The notes beneath the pieces are model-generated. The model worked only from the letters and a program-made list of their open reading frames with translations, ran no database searches and was not told the origin of the DNA. From assembly GCA_016801885.1 (NCBI GenBank), contig CM028905.1, positions 11,312,706 through 11,376,705 of the forward strand: a stretch of DNA of 64,000 nucleotides, given 5' to 3'. The stretch comes from Toxotes chatareus. Lineage: Eukaryota > Chordata > Actinopteri > Toxotidae. Of this stretch, positions 28,504 to 41,666 are shown one piece after another; positions within the stretch are counted from its first letter, which is position 1; each line of letters begins with the position of its first letter. The position numbers were made by a program, and so were the translations under genes.

Positions 28504-31500
28504 CTCATTTTCAGCGGGCAACCAGACATTCTTGACATTTTGCAAAGGTTGAAAGACAAAGAACCTTTGTCTCCTAATAAGGCCGCGCTCTATACCCCAC
28601 CTGAATGAGAATACAGGGGGAGGGAGCAGCGGTGTGTGCTAGGAGGTCTGCATGTAGGGTGGGGTGCTTGTGTGTGATGGTGGAGAGGGGAGGTATGTGT
28701 ATATAGGGATACAGATGGGAGTGAGAAAATGTAAATGAGGATTGAGAATTAGTGGGTAGGACCAGAACAGGAAAGGAAAGCTGCAGGTAGGAAGAGACAT
28801 TACGGGTTGTGTACGTACATGCAGGCAAAAGCTGTGGGAGGATGAGGCTCAGGACTGAAAATGATCCTCCTTGGAGAGAGACAAAGTGAACGCTGTCATG
28901 ATCAATCCCCCGTCTGTAGGTTGAGAGTGATAACAGTTTGGTTGCAGAGGCTCGTGTAAGATATTGCTCCGAGAAACACGGCAGCGCACCCTGATGCTTC
29001 GCCCTGCAGTCAACACAGACAGCCTCGGATGCTCTACAACAGAGCGATATTCTCCATCACTGCAGGAGCTTGAAGCGGAACTCGCAACACCCAAGGTCCT
29101 TCTGGTCTCTTCTCATCTCTCTCTCTCATCCATCACACCCCTCAGCTCTACCTCTCACCTCCCTCACCGCCTCCCTCAATCTCTCTTGCACCTTATTCCT
29201 CCACAGTTTTCTCTGAAAAACTTGCTCCAAAACAGCTGAAGCGTGAGAAAAAATAGTGGGTTAACAAGTGTAAGCAAGGACAGAGGTGCGTTGAAATGGA
29301 GATGTTTACTGTAAATAGTTAGGGCTCACCACCTGGTCAAGCACCTTCCAACCTTTGGTTTAGTCACTTCTTGTTTTCCACTCGGCTTGTGTCACATTGA
29401 GTTATGTCTGCCTTATTCCCTCCACTTACCATACAGCTGTGGCCCTGTGTTATGCAGTGTCCCGGCATTGTCTCATTTGTGGCTTTCAAGGCACTGCAAT
29501 TTGGCGAAGGCGCAGTTAAAAGTGAGAAAACAATGCTGTTTTTCTGTGTTTTGTCTCAACATTACATAAGGCGAAAGGTAAAAATATCTGGACCTGTCTT
29601 TAAAAGCAGATGGTGTGGTTATGACATCAGGCTCGTTAAAGGCAGCTATAACTAGGAAGAGCCAAGGGTTGTTGTGAAGTACACCGCCTCATATCCAGCT
29701 TCCTCTACTAACAAGAAGAAGAAATGTTCAGTGTGTGTGTGAGTGAGAGACACACACACACACACACACACAAGCGATGAAACAGAACAAAAGTATGTGC
29801 TGCAAAAATCTTTAAATTCCCCTCTCATGGTCTCTTGTCTTTTGCTATATTAGTCTCTATCTCTGCCCCCCACCTCCTGTTTCTCTCTCTTTCTGTGTGG
29901 GTATTCTGTCACTCACTGGAATGTGGGCAGATATGGGATCATATTCAGACTTCCAGATTCATTCTGCTCGCGACTCAGGAGCCAATATTAGCCACGCGGT
30001 CGTTGTTTTACCCATGAGCCCGTTGTCTTGGAAACATTGCATAAGAGGGAGTGGGAAAGCGGGATGCCCCTTGCTGATTGGGAGACAAGGTGGCAGATCT
30101 CTCTTTCTCTCCCCATGTCTTGTCTTCCCTGTATCTTCCTCCCGCATCTTGTTCTTTTCCTTCCACTCAACACTTGTTCTAACTGCATGTGTCAAAACAC
30201 TGGAGCTCCAACTGTCCCCTCATGCCATGTGTTGAATCAACTGAGCACCCAGCACCTCCAAATAGAGCTCTGCAGTCAAAAACAGCATATCTATTACAGT
30301 TAGTCAGCCCTGCACCCAGGCTTCAACTAAATTAAAGCTCCTGTTGGAACAGTGATTTATAGCCCAATTGGAAATGTTTGTCCACACAGTGCATACACAC
30401 ACTTACACACACACAGTTGTGTATCATCCTTGGCTGTGGGAGGCCTTGGCTGGAGTCAGGGAGTATAGTGCTTTGTTGAATCCACTGAGACCACATGTTC
30501 AAGACTGCATGACTTGGCCTTCCATGGCTTCCATACAAGCAAGGCCATGCTGTGTCTACATACCAGGAGGATGAGAAAGAGAGAGGGAGAGAGAGGGATG
30601 ACGAGGGAAGGATGGCCTTGGCTCTGGAGACAGGGCGATTTATCTTCTGTATCCTCACTGACTGCAACTCCCTGCCTGGATTAAAAAGTAAAAAAGGAAC
30701 AGGATCAGATTGGACACTTGAAACTTAACATAGTCATTCGGCAGCCAGGACTGCAGTTTATCCAAAAATGTCCAAACAACGTAACACACCCTCAAACATA
30801 CCTGTGTAGGCAAAACCAGAGAAGTAATTAGCGATCTGAGCAAATCACGGCTGCTGTGGGTCGCACACTTTCCGATGGTATAACCTCAAATTGAGTTTCT
30901 TGTGTAATTTGCATTATTTTTCAGCATGTAGCAAGCCAAGAAAAGAGCAGGGTGGGCAGCCCCTGTGTGAGGGAGCTGTCTTAATCCATGTGTTTAGCAA
31001 GCACCATCTGCTGCTTTTATTCAGATGGGAGCAGAAATATTTGGTTGATTAGGAGAGGATCTGCGAAGGATAGCCGCACCGTTACCACCGGTTACAAGGG
31101 ACACACATGCTCGATTCTGTCAACTGGTGTCTTGGAAAGCAAACAGAAGACAGACAAACAGACATCAATGTGAAAGTGCTCAAATAAGTGCACATGAACG
31201 TGAACGTGTACAACAGTAGTGTTCAAAACTCTGCAACACGTCGGAGAGAAGACAGACACACACCAGCTGAGCAGATTTGAAAGAATGCAAACACTTACTG
31301 ACAGATTAACAAGAAATTGCTCCACAGTGAAGTAACAGTAAAGAAACGGGGCCATACACAACAATATGACCCACATTACATTAAGTAAATGTCAGGACTT
31401 ATTAAAAGCGGCTATAATCAATGTATCATGACAATGTGTAATGTGAGAGGTGTTGCTCTCGCTGATTAATGAACCTACAGAGAATTATCACCTGACTCTG

Positions 31501-31743
31501 CTGCTCCCCTGTTGCTTAATGGAGCTTTATGGAGAGTTTTACTTCACCGTTGAGGTGACACCTTGGTTTTAGTTGGATGTTGTTCAATGAGATTGATACA
31601 CCACTACCTCTATCAGTTATTCCTTCCAAATAAAAAAGAAGGGATTTTTTTTTTCTCTCTTCATCCTTGTGACGTTGAAATTTGTATTGATTTTTTTCTC
31701 CTCGTCTCATTGCAAAACCTGTGTGTTTTTTCTCCAACTCTAG

Positions 31744-31949
31744 GTGCTGATCTCGGTGGTCTGATGGACCTGGAGTCTCTGTACCGCGGCGTGGAGCAGA
31801 GCATCAACCACACGCGAGCGGGGCGAACACGCAGACAGAGCCTGGACAGGGCCTACAACATTGAGGTGCTGCTGGGCGTCGACGACTCGGTGGTCCAGTT
31901 TCACGGGAAGGAGCACGTCCAGAAGTACCTGCTCACACTCATGAACATT
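31744..31949 (+). CDS. adamts2: adamts2 exon: end of prodomain, furin site and start of metalloprotease
   Basis: Residues 1-69 of the fragment; the exon starts at codon position 2 and ends in phase 0 before gtaagt. It carries an N-glycosylation sequon (NHT, 22-24), then R-T-R-R at 28-31, a proprotein-convertase site that would leave Q32 as the mature N-terminus. The catalytic domain follows with YNIEVLLGVDDSVVQFHGKE, which is near-identical to mammalian ADAMTS2 as I recall it. If the 22-exon human plan holds, this is exon 4. Confidence 0.95.
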
Positions 31950-32562
31950 GTAAGTGACAGTGGCCCACACACTAACAGATGACTGCATGTCAGATAAACA
32001 GATGTCTGATTGAATTAGGCTCTTTCCCTGTAAATTTGAGGTGTAACACCAACATATCGATTCCTGTTAATATACACACCTCACACACAGGTTGGCAAGC
32101 ATAACATTTTTCTTACTTTCTAAAAAAAATGAAATTATGAAATTATTAAATGGCAAAACTGTTCCATTAGAGCTGAATGGGACGTAAGTCACAGAGAGGT
32201 CAAAGAAAGAGGGTAAAAGACACACACACACACACACTCTCTCTCTCTCTCACCATCTGAATGAGGATTCAATTCCCTTCCTACATGTTCTCATCCAGCA
32301 ATCAGCCGCGGGTAATCCTTTCTTCTCTATCTGAATATGATGAGATTTCATTTGTGTGTGTGTGTGTGTGTGTGTGTTAGATGAGCCCTGTGCTCTGAAG
32401 GGGCTCCTACATATCGTTTCATCAGGCTTTGTGTCATGTCATCATTCATTGTGAGTGTGTTTGTGTGTGTGCGCGTGTGTGAGAGAGATGCAGAAACAGC
32501 AGGCAGTATGCTTCAGGCCACAACAACACTTTGCCAAGCACTCACACTCCCAGGTGTTTTTA

Positions 32563-32624
<62 letters not shown>

Positions 32625-33155
32625 TGTGTGTTGGTGTGACACTCAACACATTGCAGACTTTAATCTTTGCAAATTAAACCTGTGGTGAGAGTGCTGTTTG
32701 CACGCTTTCGCCCGCGTGCACGCTCGCCTGTGTGTGTGCACATCTGTTTACGTGCATGCTCCTGTTTGCTTTTGCTCGTATTGCGACCACTGCGCAAGGA
32801 ACCAATCTCCGACTGCTAAGCAGGTGCAAGCATAGAGCAACAAATCCTACCACACCTCTTTGTCTCAGCTCAGCGCTTGAGAAAGAACAAGGGCGGCTGT
32901 GCTCTCTGCCTCCCCTTTTAGATATTTGTTAGACAATATAGGAGAAGGGAATACACAGCCCTGTCGCAGCCCCCCTCTAATCTGTGGGGAAGAGATGGAG
33001 AGACAGAGGGAGAAGGAGTATTTTAAACAGCGCATTCGGAATAAATTACTGACAGCCAGATAAACAGAAATAAATAAATAAGGGCTGCCTCCCACGCGTG
33101 GCATCTGGGCGACTTTCTTCTTGAAAGTTTGCTTTGCTCACTTCAGGATGGGTGT

Positions 33156-33229
<74 letters not shown>

Positions 33230-33690
33230 GCTGTCTCTCTCTCTTTGTCTCTGTTTTATTTCTTTCCCTCTCTGTCTTTCTCTCAGCCTCCCAGTCGCTC
33301 AGCGGCACCAGCTACACTGAGCTCTTTTGCATTGTTACTCCTCCCTGACTGGGGTAGTTCATGGCAACAAATCCTCAATGATGGTTAAAAAAAAACTTTC
33401 TAAGTATAATGTGAGTGATAACAGGTTTATGAGAAGACATACACGGTAAATTTAGGATAAGGAGAGTGATTTTAGAAGACGTGTTTTCCACAGGTGCCCT
33501 TTAAAGGCATTCAGACATAGCACAGGTTTTTGAGTTATTGTAAGATTGTGCATGCTTAACCACACAGAAAGATATATATGCTTTTCTTCTCTGTGGCCTT
33601 TCCTTGAAAGAATTAGGGCTTTAGTTTAAAAGTATAACCTTTATTAGGAAGTAGTGTTTTACTAATTTAATTTTAATGGTGTAATAAAGT

Positions 33691-33738
<48 letters not shown>

Positions 33739-36700
33739 TGTCTGTGTGGTTTTTACAGTTTATATTTAACACAAACTCGAGAAAATAAGGGCACTGTTTT
33801 ACCACTGTAAAACCATCAAGTTTATGTCATGATGTCTCCTCTCTGTTCTTCTGACACTCGAGTATTTTTCCCGCTTCCATCTGTTCTTCCTCTACCCAAT
33901 TTCTCTCCTTACTTCCAGGCTGAATTGACTGTATCTGATCTCTGCCTTTCTGTATGCATATTTACACTTTCAGCACACCTGAAAAAAAAAAAGTGCGTGA
34001 AACGATCCTCTGTCTTTTGTTACAGCAGCTGTTACTTCCTTACTTACCTTCGAAGCATGAATAAAGCATGTGCGTTTCAGTGCAGAGGGTTATTATGAAA
34101 ACCTAAAATATATTGTTTCTCATTGTTTATTTTCACCCTGCATCTTCCTTTTGTCTCCGTGTGTCTCAGCTGAAGTGAGCTCAGGGTAAAGGTGGGGAAT
34201 GTGGTCTTGCGCGTGTGTGTGTGTGTGTGTGTGTTGGAGGACAGCGGCCAGTACTGCTGTATGCAGGACATCAAAGCTCTCCCACAGAAAACCACTAAAT
34301 CCTGTCTGCAAAGTTCAACAGGAGTGTCAAAGTGTGTGCAAGTGTGTGTGTGTTAAATGTGTGTAATTCTGCTTCCCACTCCTTTCCCATGTGTTTACCT
34401 CCCTTCTTCATGTTGTCTTCTTGTTCAATAGCATCAGTGGACTAAGAATAAGTCTGACCATGCGACATGACAAACTATCAATGGATGAGAATCTTCATGC
34501 AAATAGATGCAAAAAATGCCCAAATAAATGTGCACATTGTGAAACAAAAGGTCCTGTGTAAATGTCAAAAGCTACTGATGTCTTTATCAAACTGGTATAG
34601 GTGAAATGAATGATTAATGGACCAGACAAGGAAGAAGAAAAAAACACTTTCATAACCTCTCATCCTTTTTATCTCTGTCTTTCATTCAACAGAAAATCAT
34701 AAAAAGAGGAGTTAATTTGAGACTATATCTGTGACTGAAGAGATATTAAAGAGATGTTGGGAGATGGATTAAGGGCAAAGTTGGACAAATGGAATCTTCT
34801 TCATATTTTTAGAAAAAAAAAGTGAAAAACAGCTCAGCTGTTGAAGAGAGGCTTGTGATGCTGAGGACAAAAATTAAAACTGGGAATGCATGCTCTTCAG
34901 AACTGCGTGAAACCCAGCTCAGCCAGCTGAAAAGCTTTATTTATTTCGAAAATACAGAAAAATTTTGATACTTCTTGATAGCTGATGTACTGATGATGCC
35001 TTTAATATCACTCGCTCCCCACGCTGCCAGTTCTCTCCTGCCTTCCTACTTAAGGACTGTTGTAGCAACAATGTTGTTGTAAATCTGCCACGTGCCAAAT
35101 GCCAAATGGAGGCCACTGTGCTGTAATCTTCCTGTGGTGACCATCGTGGTGATAGATTAAGTAGCCAACAGTGATCTGTCTGTCTACCTGTCTGTCTTGC
35201 CCATTAATGGAGACCTTTAGAGTGGTGCTGCATAGTGTTAATCACCCTCCTCAATGGATATGAATAACTACTGCTGATGAGGGAGGTGTGTGTGTGTGTT
35301 GGGGTTGTGCTTGCGTGTGTGCGTGCGCTTGTTTAATTTTAATGATGCATATTGGTTTACTGAGGTGTATTTTGTCTGCACCTTTGTGCCTCCAGTGTGT
35401 AATAAGCGTCGGGAGTGGAAGGAAGAGCTGGGAAAGGAGAGGTAGTCCAGGTAATAATAGACACCTTGTTAGCTGGAAGTGTCACAGATATGTAAGGAGC
35501 ACTGTCAGATTGAGAGCTCAAATTCTGGGTTTCAGTTTTTTGGTGGGTTTTTTTTTTTGTTTTTTTTAAATATTCCCATGTGTGTTGACAAAAAGATGTA
35601 GAAAAGCTGTCCACAGTCTTCTAATTTATGTAGCACTCCAGCCAATTTTATTAGATGACTCAGTTCTGTCTCATCAGTAGCTGAGAGTGTTTTTAATGCA
35701 TATTTTCAAAATGTTTGCCGTCAAATTTTCATTGCCTATTAAATGAAGCCCACTCTCCATGATGAGTTGATTAAAACTCATGAGCTCAGTGTATGAAGTG
35801 CTGTGGAAATATTCATATTATTAACACACTTGAGGCTGAATGTATCTTGAGCCTTTATGAGCTTCTTACTACTATGTATCCCTTTAGTCTTTGTAAGGAC
35901 CAAGAAACAGACAAATTCAGACCGAAACAGAAGAATTCTTTCCCTATATGTCATTTTAATATATAAGGAATGATGTCACTGTAATATTAAATGTAGGTGT
36001 GAACTTGTGGATGAGGTGCTAGCAGCTAATAAAGTGCAGATTAAAAGTAGCAACCTGTCAGTGCCCTGTGACAGAACTACTCTCTATCACAGTCTCAGTT
36101 TCAGTCTCAGTTATTTACATTCGCCCCCTTTTCCTTGCTTTTGCTCTGTACTCTCCTTCCTTTTCATCTTTCGGGTTTTATTTCAGTTTCTAACCCAGCA
36201 ATGAAATTACAAAAACAAACTGATTAAGAGGTTGTGAATGCACAGACCTGCAGTGATAGAACTGAAGTTATTGTTTTCTGATACTGCTAAAGGTTTATGT
36301 TTGTAAACAGAAGTAAAGCAGGCCTATATTTTCCAATTATCATGCACATAAACAAACTATTTCCTCATTGTTCATTTTAAAATCAACAATCGAATTATAC
36401 CTATAATTTGATGACTAAACAATTACTGACAACGCCTTAGAGTTAAGCTCAGCCAGCCAGTTAAGTTAAGAGTTAAGTGGCAGGTCCTGTCTGCATTATT
36501 TATCTCATAGTAATGATTTTGTGCCTTGCTGACCTCTAGGCCTGCATTACTTATACTACACATACAGACTGACTGACACACACACACACACACACACACA
36601 CACAACTGGGCAAATCTAGGCTGACTTGGATACCTGTAGCTTGCGTGGTAAGTAATGGCACCTGATGTTGCCCTTCACAACATCAGAGCACAGCCAGCAG

Positions 36701-37129
36701 CATTAACATGCCTGTACAGCTGTTCAAAAGGAACTGTGTGTGGTTGTGTGTGTTGGATGCTTGTGTGTGCCTCCATGGGTAAGCATATAACTCACTGAAC
36801 ATGTGGGTGTGTCTGGGATTATGAATTACTGTGGCATGTCTGTTCCCTAGTGTACACCATCTGTGTATGAAATGTCCAACTGTATGTAATAAGTGTTAAA
36901 GTGCATAAAGACACATAGAGCTAAAGCTGGGACTGAAAGGACGCTGCCTCTGTGCATGTGTGTGTGCAAGCATGTGTGTCTCTCATTAGAGTGGAACTTG
37001 TGGTGTCGGGGTCACCTGGAAGTCAACCGCTCCTAATTGGCCTAACAGTTGTCAGGGAAACGGGCTGGATCAGGCCAAGTGTGAACTGACCCACCCAAGT
37101 GCCCATGTCATCTCAGACAAACAAACACG

Positions 37130-37174
<45 letters not shown>

Positions 37175-40100
37175 TCATTGTGTGTCACTTCCATATACTT
37201 TAGCCTGCCCAGATAATGAGGGGGTGAGACAAATGTTACCAAATGAGAGACAGAAATACCAGGAGATAACCAGCAGACAGACAAGATAAGAACTGCAGAC
37301 ACACACACACACACGCACACACACACTCACAGTCTCTCTCTCTCACACATATACACACTCAGTATCAGACAGGGTTAAACTGAGAAGACAACAGAACCCT
37401 CCGTCTGTGTTTGGTGGTTGCCTAGCAACTCTATCTTTTTTAATGTGTGAAAGGAGCATCCAAAACATGAAGCTGAAGGTCGCTAGAAGAAAACTTTTCT
37501 CTGTCTTCTCCTGTGTCCCACACTCGAAAACTCCTCCCATCTGCTCTTCCACCCTTCAGTTCAGGAACTGAAGGCCGTTATCAAATATTAAACGTTGCCC
37601 AGTCCAAGAATAAATTTTATCATCAGAGTTGACAAAATGAAAGAGAGGAATTTTCCCGCATAATGAGTTCTTTAGCTATTTTAAAGACATTTTGCTGATA
37701 AAATAGGCTTAATAATATTTTGAATGCAGGACTTTTATTTGTTGTATAGTATCTTTAATTTATTTTCACTTTTACTTTTTACTTTAGTAAACAACCTGAA
37801 TATATCTTCCACTAGTGAAAGTATCACTTTGTATAATGTACAAAAAAAGACCCTTAGGAATAGAAAATAGTGCATCAGGAATATGTTTCATTTGTGAAGT
37901 TGTCCCATAGGAATTATATAGTTACAATTAATTGTTCTGCAAGGTTTTAGCAAAAGACACATTAAAAAGATCCATTGCTTTTGGATCTTGCCCTCAGCTT
38001 TTGCTGCATCAAGTTTGACCATTAATTTTTTAGTCTGTCTCTTGTTTTCTGATGTGCGATACCAAACCTCTTTTAATACAGTTGCCTTCGTTTACAATGC
38101 CTTATAATCACAACCCTAGGTACTATTCTCTCCTTTCACTCTCATAATACTAAATTGCATTCACAGCTGAAGGTCAAAAGGTCCCAGTTAGCGTCTCAGT
38201 CTCCAATATTTCTTGTGTTCCAGTTCGGAAAACTGTGGATGCCCACAAGCTGTGACTTTCCTTACACCACTTGCCACTTCCACTGAAACTGCTAATGCTA
38301 TTCCAGTGATATCTGGCTACGTTAGCAAGTTAGCTTAGAATGCTGGCAACTGTAAAGTAAACCTTTCAGAAGGTTAATTCATGAATCTGATCATTTACCA
38401 CACAGATGCTCCTAATAACAACATGCAACAAACAACACTTTAGTTTTGCGGTTTCTGAATATAAAGCTAGTTAAAGCTTTTGTGTTGCAGTCATGTGTAT
38501 ATGTTGATGCAATCAACTAAATTTATTCCAGACGGTTTGTGGCTAACAAATTAGGATTCTGACTTGAAGCATCACTCAGTTGTTCCTAACAGGATGCTGG
38601 AATTTCCAACTTTACACCACGTATGGAAAAGAGCGCTAAGTTACTTCCAAACCCCTCTCCTCAGCTCCATGCTGCATTTGTTTCCTAAGAATGCATCGTT
38701 TCCACTGCCTTCCAAGCTCTTTCTCTGTTCGCACTTTGCCTCTGAGCTCCTTCTCTCCTCTCTGCTTCTTGTCTCTTCCCCTCTGCCTCTATTCATAGCA
38801 TTCCTCAACTCTCTCTTATACCTTTCTCTCACTGGATGTGTCTGCAGTTCTGTTCTTCTTCTCTATGAGTGTGTGTGTGTGTGTGTGTGTGTACAGTATG
38901 TGTCTCTTTCTCCGCAGCGTGTCCATCAGCCATCTCATTATGGCTGTCTGTTTTTACATCCCTTTGCCTCATTAGGCACCACACACAGCCACTGAGGACA
39001 GCAGGCCTCAACTCCTGTGCCAATTTACCTCTCTCTCGCGCGCGCTTTGTGTGTGTGTGTGTGTGTGTGTTTTTCACCAGTGCTCTTTGCATCTCTCTTG
39101 TCACACATTACCTTGTTTCCTTGCATTAGACATCTTCCTTCCCTCATCTGCTCTCCATCTGTGCTCATGGGAAACTGAGTTCCTTGCATTCTCCTCACCT
39201 CTGTGTTTTCTAATTAATTGGGAAAACCACTCTAATCAACCAATTACATGGAAAAGAAGTAAAGAGCATCTAGACCATATTAAAAAAATAGTTTGACATT
39301 TTGTGAAATATGCTTGTTTGGCTTTCTAAAGACATTTAGATGAAAGGAAACAAATCCGTTCATTTAATATGAAGCTGCAGTCGGCAGGTGACTCGCTTAC
39401 TTTAGCATCGCAACTCCAAGAAGTCACTACGCCCGCCCAAAAAATAGTCTTGCACATGCAGTAACTCCCTTTTACACTTCAGTTTCAGTTCTTGTGTGAA
39501 TCTCGTAGTATGTGATGGGCCATTATTTTCAAATCTTTTGGTGTGTGCATGTTTGAGATTAGACAGAAGAACACACATGTGTGTGATGCTGCCCGATTTC
39601 AAAATCAGTCAGGATTTAAAACTCCTGTAGTCTGAACTTGGCTTCAGACTTACAAGTGGGTGGCTTTTGTTAGCATTGTCCAGAACTGGGCTAGCTTTTC
39701 ACCCATGTTTTCAGTCAGTGTTGCTAACCTAAGCTAACCAAGTTGCTGACTACATCTGACAGTGGTAGTGGTGGCTGGTGGCTTATTAGAAAGAGCGAAA
39801 GCACTTAATTAGCAGGAACCTTGCAACTCCAAAGTTGGCCTTGTTAATAGCTCATAACTATCTGTAAAGATATAGTGATTATCACATATTTATTAACCAT
39901 TAATAAAGCAATTAGTTACAATTTTCAGTCCATTTAGATCTTAGATTTTTTTTTTTTAACTGCTACTGATATTTGTGTTCCCCCTTGTGTTTCTTTCTAT
40001 GTGACTCCAGGTGAATGAGATCTACCATGACCAGTCTTTGGGAGCAAAGATCAATGTGGTGCTGGTGCGGATTATCATGCTGGGCTATGGCAAGGTAAGA

Positions 40101-40814
40101 CCTGACTGGACACGGGTTTCAACTGAAAAGTCAAGTGAGCTGCCGTTCTTGAAAAGTGCATGCCTTGACTCTCTCTATCTGCACCATCTTTGATACTAGG
40201 ATTTTGCTACAATCGCTTTAAGTACCTACAGTAAGCACAGCCAAGTCGAACACACACTCATAAACAAACACACAGACACACGCGCACACTCATCAGCACG
40301 CACTGATGCCCGGAGCCTGTTATTCCAGTGGACTGAGCAAAAGAGGAACTAAAAGCATGTGGCGTCCCAAGGGAGTGTTTTCAAGTCGCACGCCTTCACA
40401 GTTCAGCACCAAAGCACACAGAAACTCTGCCCGTTATGCAATCAGCCTTCCTCCCAGTAGGCTGCAGCACAGAATCATGGGAAGTCCAGGCAAAGATAAA
40501 CAATCAATGATAGCCCTCCCTCATTCATAAACAGAGAGACCGGACGATGGGGGTAGCATCCTTTTCTTCTTCGCTGTAACTCTATCTCCTGTCTGTGCTG
40601 AAGAGAGGAAGAGAGAAAGAGTGGCAGAGAGGGAAAAAGAGAGATAAAGCTGGACATGGCAGGAATGGAGGAGGACAGGGATTACCCCACAGGATGATAC
40701 AAATGATTTTATTGCTGGATAGGTGCTCTGTGATACACTTATTCTGCTGTAGCCTTATCTCTTCCTCTCCTCTCTACATGTCTACAGTCCCAGTGGAGCC
40801 TGAGAACACACACT

Positions 40815-40847
<33 letters not shown>

Positions 40848-40982
40848 CTACATTGGTCATTCTGGGCCAGCCCCTATGCAGCTTCAGCCAAAGCTCCGGC
40901 TGTCCATCATCCCCAATTACCGTGGCAACAGAACTGCACCCAGACAGTCTGCAGATTGGCTATGTGACCCTGAATGCAGGCG

Positions 40983-41015
<33 letters not shown>

Positions 41016-41633
41016 ACTCCAACATGTACACGACACACACACACCATTACAAACACATTTTTAAAGATCATAAAAATACACTGAAACACACACTCAAGCA
41101 CCTGATGAACGTGAGAAAGCACACACACACGTACAGTGCACTCTGTCTAAGGGGTGTTTGTGCAGAGTGCAGACTTCACAATCCATCATGTGTGCAGAGG
41201 CAGGCCATATGTCTTTGCTGCAGCACACACACATTCTTCGCTGTTTGATTCAGCTGTGTATTGTGCATGAGTGAAAAAACAGGAAATGTAGGAAACATAG
41301 AAAGTGAGGCAAAAAGGAAGCAATGGAAGAGAGAGAGAGAGAGATGGAAAGACTTATACAGCAGAATGTGGCGAGGGGAGAGGAGAGGAGGAGAGTAGCG
41401 ATCCTAATGAGGAAGAGCATGAGAGGTGAAGGTGAATGGAAGGAATTGCTGGCTTCTGGTTGTTTGTGTGGGTGTCGGTATTATGCATTTAATCATAAGT
41501 AAATATTCTGTAATTGGACATGTTTTTGTCTATTAGTGCATAGCTCATTAAGAGGCAGCTCTGTGTTCAGTTTCATGTTCATTATTGAAAATTACAGGTT
41601 CCTAAGCATTATTGTGTGAGTACTGTAGATCCC

Positions 41634-41666
<33 letters not shown>

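Larger units (their letters stand above)
1..31743 (+). other. Large upstream intron of adamts2 (partial) or upstream non-coding DNA
   Basis: No reading frame here resembles the missing ADAMTS2 prodomain or any other protein family I recognise. The many short open frames are low-complexity translations of CA/GT, CT and polypyrimidine tracts. The acceptor at 31742-31743 follows a pyrimidine-rich tract, so an intron must end here. That the intron extends back to base 1 is inference. The stretch contains microsatellites, a Tc1-type transposon remnant near 23-24.2 kb and possible dispersed repeats, listed separately. Confidence 0.7.
31950..40010 (+). other. Intron, 8.06 kb, repeat-rich
   Basis: GT-AG intron with no further exon. 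It holds a cluster of simple repeats at 32.2-33.74 kb ((CA)n, (GT)n, a long (CT)n and (AT)n), CT/CA tracts near 37.1 and 37.3 kb, (GT)n near 38.87 and 39.05 kb, and a degraded dispersed repeat near 39.3-39.5 kb. Confidence 0.85.

Noticed and set aside
31563..31743. Upstream extension of the furin-site exon into the preceding open frame
   Set aside because: The frame runs through a clear polypyrimidine tract and an acceptor AG at 31742-31743. ADAMTS2 similarity begins only after it.
1..31743. Missing ADAMTS2 signal-peptide and prodomain exons within the upstream region
   Set aside because: I looked for prodomain features such as the YNVTVFG-like and NCDGLAG-like motifs in the open frames of this region and found none, so these exons probably lie upstream of the window.
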